Made by a program: the position numbers and the translations under genes
Notes under the pieces: model-generated
Database searches by the model: none
The model's input: only the letters and a program-made list of their open reading frames with translations
What the model was told of the DNA's origin: nothing
Source: Deltaproteobacteria bacterium
Lineage (GTDB): Bacteria; Desulfobacterota; Desulfobacteria; Desulfobacterales; SURF-15
Length of the DNA stretch: 8,209 nt
Direction: 5' to 3'
NCBI GenBank assembly: GCA_024644775.1
Contig: JAHEHB010000243.1
Coordinates: 1 to 8,209, forward strand
In this document: one piece after another, positions 5,287 to 8,209 of the stretch
Position numbering within the stretch: the first letter of the stretch is position 1
Layout of the letters: each line of letters opens with the position of its first letter

Positions 5287-7539
5287 TCATGTAGATAAAT
5301 TGGGTTGGACCTTTACGGGTTTCCTGCTATCCCTTGCACGCATGTAATGAATCGCCCCGGCCACTGCTACGCAGGAAATACCGACGAGATCTGTTTTTAG
5401 CCCGGGAAATATGGTTAGAAACGCAGCCACAAAGAATAGAATCCGTTCGTAGAAGGCCATTCGGATAAGTAGATAAGCCTCGCCGGATGTGGCAAGCAAA
5501 AACACCCCGATAACGGCTGTACCGATGGTGATGAGGATTGACGGAAATTCTACGTTTTGAAGCAGGAGCTGAGGGGAATAGACGAACATATACGGAATGA
5601 TAAACCCAGTGAGGGTCAGCCGCAAACCGGTCCATGCCACCCGTGAAGGCGATCCGCCGGAAATTCCCGCAGCCGTATAAGAGGCCAGGGCCACCGGCGG
5701 GGTAATATTGCTCAGGATTCCAAAATAAAAAACGAACATGTGGGCCTGGAGTTCCGAAACCCCCATGTTGATCAGCGCCGGGGCTGCCACCACGACGATA
5801 ACGATATAGCAGGCGGTGGCCGGAAGCCCCATACTAGTGATGATGGCGGCAATCATAGTGAAAATGAGCGCAAAAAACAGGATATTATGGGACAGCGCCA
5901 TAATGTTGGCCGCAAACATCTGCCCCAGGCTGGTGGTGGTCGCCACCCCCACGACAAATCCGACAATAGTGCATGCAATGCCGACACTCAGCGAACCCCG
6001 GGCGCCTTTATCCATTACCCGGATCAGCATCCGCACGGTCCGGTCAAATCGTTCGTGAGAACGGCTGACCCAATACCCAGACAGAAAACAAAGCAACGCC
6101 GGCCAGAGCCAGTGGCTCGAATATTTCCCGCTTAAAGAAACAAACACGCCTCCCACAACACATATGATGTTGGTGAGTATTCCGTTTAAGACCTTCCGCC
6201 AGTCAATCTGTCCCCTTCCGTTTTCTTTTTTCCAACAGGGTTCGAACAGGCAGATCTCAAAAGAAATAAGCACTCCCGCCAGTGTCACCGGTAGGAGAAG
6301 ATCGATCCAATGATGGCAGGCGGCTACCACAGCGGCAGCAGCCACCGGAATAATTTTCAACCTTTCGCTGAAGATAATCATGGTTGCATACAGAATGCCG
6401 ATGCCGCCTGAGAAAACAACGGAGCGGCCGGAAAAAAACATGGCAAACACCAGCATGATCACCGGTACGAAAAGGTGACCCCCTCCCAGCAAGGTCTCTT
6501 TCAAAGAAGGAATCTCTTCTGAGGATAGGGTTTTCATGCCCGCCTTGATAGCCGCATAGTGCACGGACACAAAAACAGCAAAATAGTAGAGCAAAGCGGG
6601 GACAATGGCGGAGATCATGATTTTAATGTAGCTAAGTCCCAGAAATTCGGACATGACAAACGCTGCTGTTCCCATAATGGGTGGCATAATGAGTCCGCCG
6701 GTTGAAGCCGCCGCTTCCACCGAGCCGGCATAGTAAGACGGGTATCCGATTCTTTTCATCAACGGTATGGTAAAGGTGCCGGTGGTCGCCACGTTGGCCA
6801 CCGCGCTGCCGCTGATGGTTCCCATAATCCCGCTGGAAATGACGGCCACCTTGGCCGGCCCACCCACGGATTTTCCGGAAACGGCCAGTGCAAACTTGTT
6901 AAAGAATTCCGCGGTGCCGGCTTCTCTCAGATAAGCCCCCAAGAGAATAAATACATAGATAAATGTGGCGGCCACGCCCAACACCTGCCCGTAGATTCCG
7001 GTATCTTCCAAATACATGAGTTCGAGAATCCGCTTGATATTCATGCCCTGGTGGCTTACGGCATCCGGCAGATAGGGCCCAAAGTATGCGTAAAGCAGAA
7101 AGATAGATGAAATGACGGGGAGCACCGGCCCGATGGAGCGCCGGGTCGCCACGATGATGGTGACAATGGCAAGGGCCGCAAAAGTAAAGTCGATCAAGGT
7201 GGGATCGGTGCCCAACGTCACCCTCGGTTCGTAAAAGAAAAATGTATACAGGCCCACGGCAAGACCCAATCCCGCCCAGATCCAATCCCCCACGGAGGTC
7301 TTCTTTTTGACGGTGGGATAAATCATGAAAACCAACGCCAGGGTGAGTCCCATATAGAGGGTGTTCCGTTTGATGGCCAGCATGACACCGAAGGTGTTCA
7401 CCCAAAGGATAAAAAGAGATAGGGAAATGGCCACCAGGGAGGTGAACGTACTTGAAAAACCGCTGACTCGGGTGGCACCCGCCTCTTTTTTAATATTCGC
7501 TTCGATTTCTTTTTGCGATGATTTCGACGCCACCTTCAC
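5287..7539 (-). CDS. TRAP transporter permease, fused 4TM/12TM (DctQ-DctM) type, 750 aa
   Basis: The membrane component of a TRAP uptake system, moving a small organic solute inward with an ion gradient. The GTG start at 7539 is supported by GGGAGG (complement of 7547-7552) 7 bases upstream. Residues 30-160 hold the DctQ-like membrane segments. The DctM-like part has the hallmark blocks ISGSAVANV (242-250), TIPLMKRIGYP (257-267), EAAASTGGLIMPP (275-287), and in the second half GLPATACYI (571-579) and NITPPVALASY (611-621). The whole protein is hydrophobic with many membrane helices. It is longer than the roughly 630-700 residues usual for the fused class; the excess is a block at about 391-490 carrying about three extra hydrophobic segments between the two DctM halves. 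It follows the TAXI receptor gene on the same strand, confirming a TRAP-TAXI operon. The substrate cannot be told. Confidence 0.95.
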   Translation of the reverse strand: MKVASKSSQKEIEANIKKEAGATRVSGFSSTFTSLVAISLSLFILWVNTFGVMLAIKRNTLYMGLTLALVFMIYPTVKKKTSVGDWIWAGLGLAVGLYTFFFYEPRVTLGTDPTLIDFTFAALAIVTIIVATRRSIGPVLPVISSIFLLYAYFGPYLPDAVSHQGMNIKRILELMYLEDTGIYGQVLGVAATFIYVFILLGAYLREAGTAEFFNKFALAVSGKSVGGPAKVAVISSGIMGTISGSAVANVATTGTFTIPLMKRIGYPSYYAGSVEAAASTGGLIMPPIMGTAAFVMSEFLGLSYIKIMISAIVPALLYYFAVFVSVHYAAIKAGMKTLSSEEIPSLKETLLGGGHLFVPVIMLVFAMFFSGRSVVFSGGIGILYATMIIFSERLKIIPVAAAAVVAACHHWIDLLLPVTLAGVLISFEICLFEPCWKKENGRGQIDWRKVLNGILTNIICVVGGVFVSLSGKYSSHWLWPALLCFLSGYWVSRSHERFDRTVRMLIRVMDKGARGSLSVGIACTIVGFVVGVATTTSLGQMFAANIMALSHNILFFALIFTMIAAIITSMGLPATACYIVIVVVAAPALINMGVSELQAHMFVFYFGILSNITPPVALASYTAAGISGGSPSRVAWTGLRLTLTGFIIPYMFVYSPQLLLQNVEFPSILITIGTAVIGVFLLATSGEAYLLIRMAFYERILFFVAAFLTIFPGLKTDLVGISCVAVAGAIHYMRARDSRKPVKVQPNLST

Positions 7540-7654
7540 AGATTATCCTCCCAACCCGGACAAACCGGTTGTAACAAAACGGAATTTCCGGTTTATCGAG
7601 AAATCCAAAAAAAGTGTAAGATGAATATAAATAATAACCGCGGAGACGGGGAGA

Positions 7655-7694
7655 ACGCAGAGCATTTGTTTTATTTTCTTTGCGTGCTCTGCGT
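7655..7694. repeat. Dispersed-type palindromic repeat in the TRAP operon gap
   Basis: ACGCAGAGCA (7655-7664) and TGCTCTGCGT (7685-7694) form a perfect 10-bp stem with a 20-base loop. The flanks, CCGCGGAGACGGGGAG before and CCTGAGCGAAGCGGG after, resemble the CTCTGCG/CGCAGAG intergenic repeats scattered through many environmental proteobacterial genomes (recollection, not searched). It lies in the 208-base gap between receptor and permease genes of one operon and, in RNA, could shield the upstream transcript or dampen read-through into the permease. Confidence 0.65.
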
Positions 7695-7747
7695 CCTGAG
7701 CGAAGCGGGTGGTAACATCGGTTCTATGTTCGAACGGTTTCAAATCG

Positions 7748-8209
7748 TTATTTCAAGGCGCCGGCTTCTTTGTAATATTTCATAGCACCGGGATGCAACG
7801 GAACTTGCAGCCCCATGGCGCCGGTAAGGTCACCGATGTCCATGTTGCTAAAGGCTTTATTCACGCCTCTGAGGCTGTCCAATTTATCGTAAGTGGTCTT
7901 AACAATCTGATAGACGATATCTTCGGACATATCCTCCCGGCACATAACAAAGGCGGAGTGCCCCAGGGTTTTGATCCCCTTTTCCGGAAGCGTCGGGTAA
8001 TGGTGAGGGGTCAGTGAAAAGGGTACGATCCAGGGATGCTTCGAGTTAACAGACTTGCGTTCTTCTTCCGTCATGTCAAGAAGGTACAACCGGTCTTTTG
8101 CGGTGAACAAGGCGGCAGAAAGCGGCCCAAGCGGGGCGCCCCCTACGAGAAAGGTCCCGTCAACCCTGCCGTCCTGCACAGCCTGTACCGCTTCGGTTTG
8201 TCCGGCGTA
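7748..8209 (-). CDS. TRAP transporter TAXI-family solute-binding protein, C-terminal 153 aa (5' end beyond window)
   Basis: The periplasmic substrate receptor of the TRAP-TAXI system. The frame is open from the right edge, beginning YAGQTEAVQAVQDGRVDG, to a TAA at 7748; an internal GTG at 8179 is not a real start. Family features seen: the QDGRVDGTFLVGGAPLGPL region, the SLTPHHYPTLPEKGIKTLG stretch, and the typical ending PLHPGAMKYYKEAGALK. TAXI proteins are normally about 320-340 residues, so a little under half is visible; the signal peptide and N-terminal lobe lie outside. The permease gene follows 208 bases downstream on the same strand. The ligand is unknown: TAXI receptors with known ligands are few, glutamate and other small carboxylates being examples. 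Confidence 0.92.
   Translation of the reverse strand, partial: YAGQTEAVQAVQDGRVDGTFLVGGAPLGPLSAALFTAKDRLYLLDMTEEERKSVNSKHPWIVPFSLTPHHYPTLPEKGIKTLGHSAFVMCREDMSEDIVYQIVKTTYDKLDSLRGVNKAFSNMDIGDLTGAMGLQVPLHPGAMKYYKEAGALK

Noticed and set aside
5740..6135. Plus-strand 131-codon frame inside the TRAP permease gene
   Set aside because: It is antisense to a well-supported 750-residue membrane protein and is rich in His, Pro and Arg, as expected for a shadow frame.
6899..7405. Second minus-strand frame of 168 codons within the TRAP permease gene
   Set aside because: It is a shifted-frame shadow of the permease, lacking hydrophobic segments or motifs.

Overview
The window is a bacterial chromosomal segment of mixed, largely accessory character. 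It has seven credible protein genes plus one fragment, several inverted repeats and a small non-autonomous transposable element. A TAXI-type TRAP transporter with a very large fused permease, a vapBC pair, a DUF4143-type ATPase and a dispersed hairpin repeat ending in GAGCGAAGCGGG would fit an anaerobic or marine proteobacterium, perhaps a Desulfobacterota (delta-proteobacterial) lineage. That is an inference from gene content and repeat style; no marker gene is present to prove it.

Layout. Positions 1-1287 (minus) hold an ATP-binding protein of the AAA_14/DUF4143 type that runs off the left edge. A 450-base, partly AT-rich intergenic stretch follows. Positions 1738-2478 (plus) encode a complete classical short-chain dehydrogenase with its own Shine-Dalgarno site. 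Directly behind it lies a 298-bp element (2523-2820) with perfect 18-bp terminal inverted repeats, subterminal inverted repeats and a 5-bp target duplication, but no transposase. It looks like a MITE or an internally deleted IS.

The centre carries a type II toxin-antitoxin operon, vapB (2955-3203) and vapC (3187-3585), with a recognisable promoter and an upstream palindrome. Next is an SGNH/GDSL hydrolase resembling the arylesterase/acyltransferase MsAcT (3755-4414). Its 3' end overlaps the remnant of a MerR-family regulator (4404-4471), which is cut off right at a 16-bp palindromic MerR-type operator. A beta-carbonic-anhydrase-like gene with a shortened C-terminus (4565-5041) follows.

The right part, all on the minus strand, is a TRAP-TAXI uptake operon. 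The C-terminal half of the periplasmic TAXI solute-binding protein (7748-8209) enters from the right edge, and the fused 4TM/12TM permease (5287-7539) follows. The 208-base gap between them contains a palindromic dispersed-type repeat. The receptor would capture a small organic solute in the periplasm and hand it to the ion-driven permease.

I do not see a convincing new multi-gene system. The most interesting items are the MITE-like element, the merR remnant fused to its operator, and the extra membrane block inside the TRAP permease.
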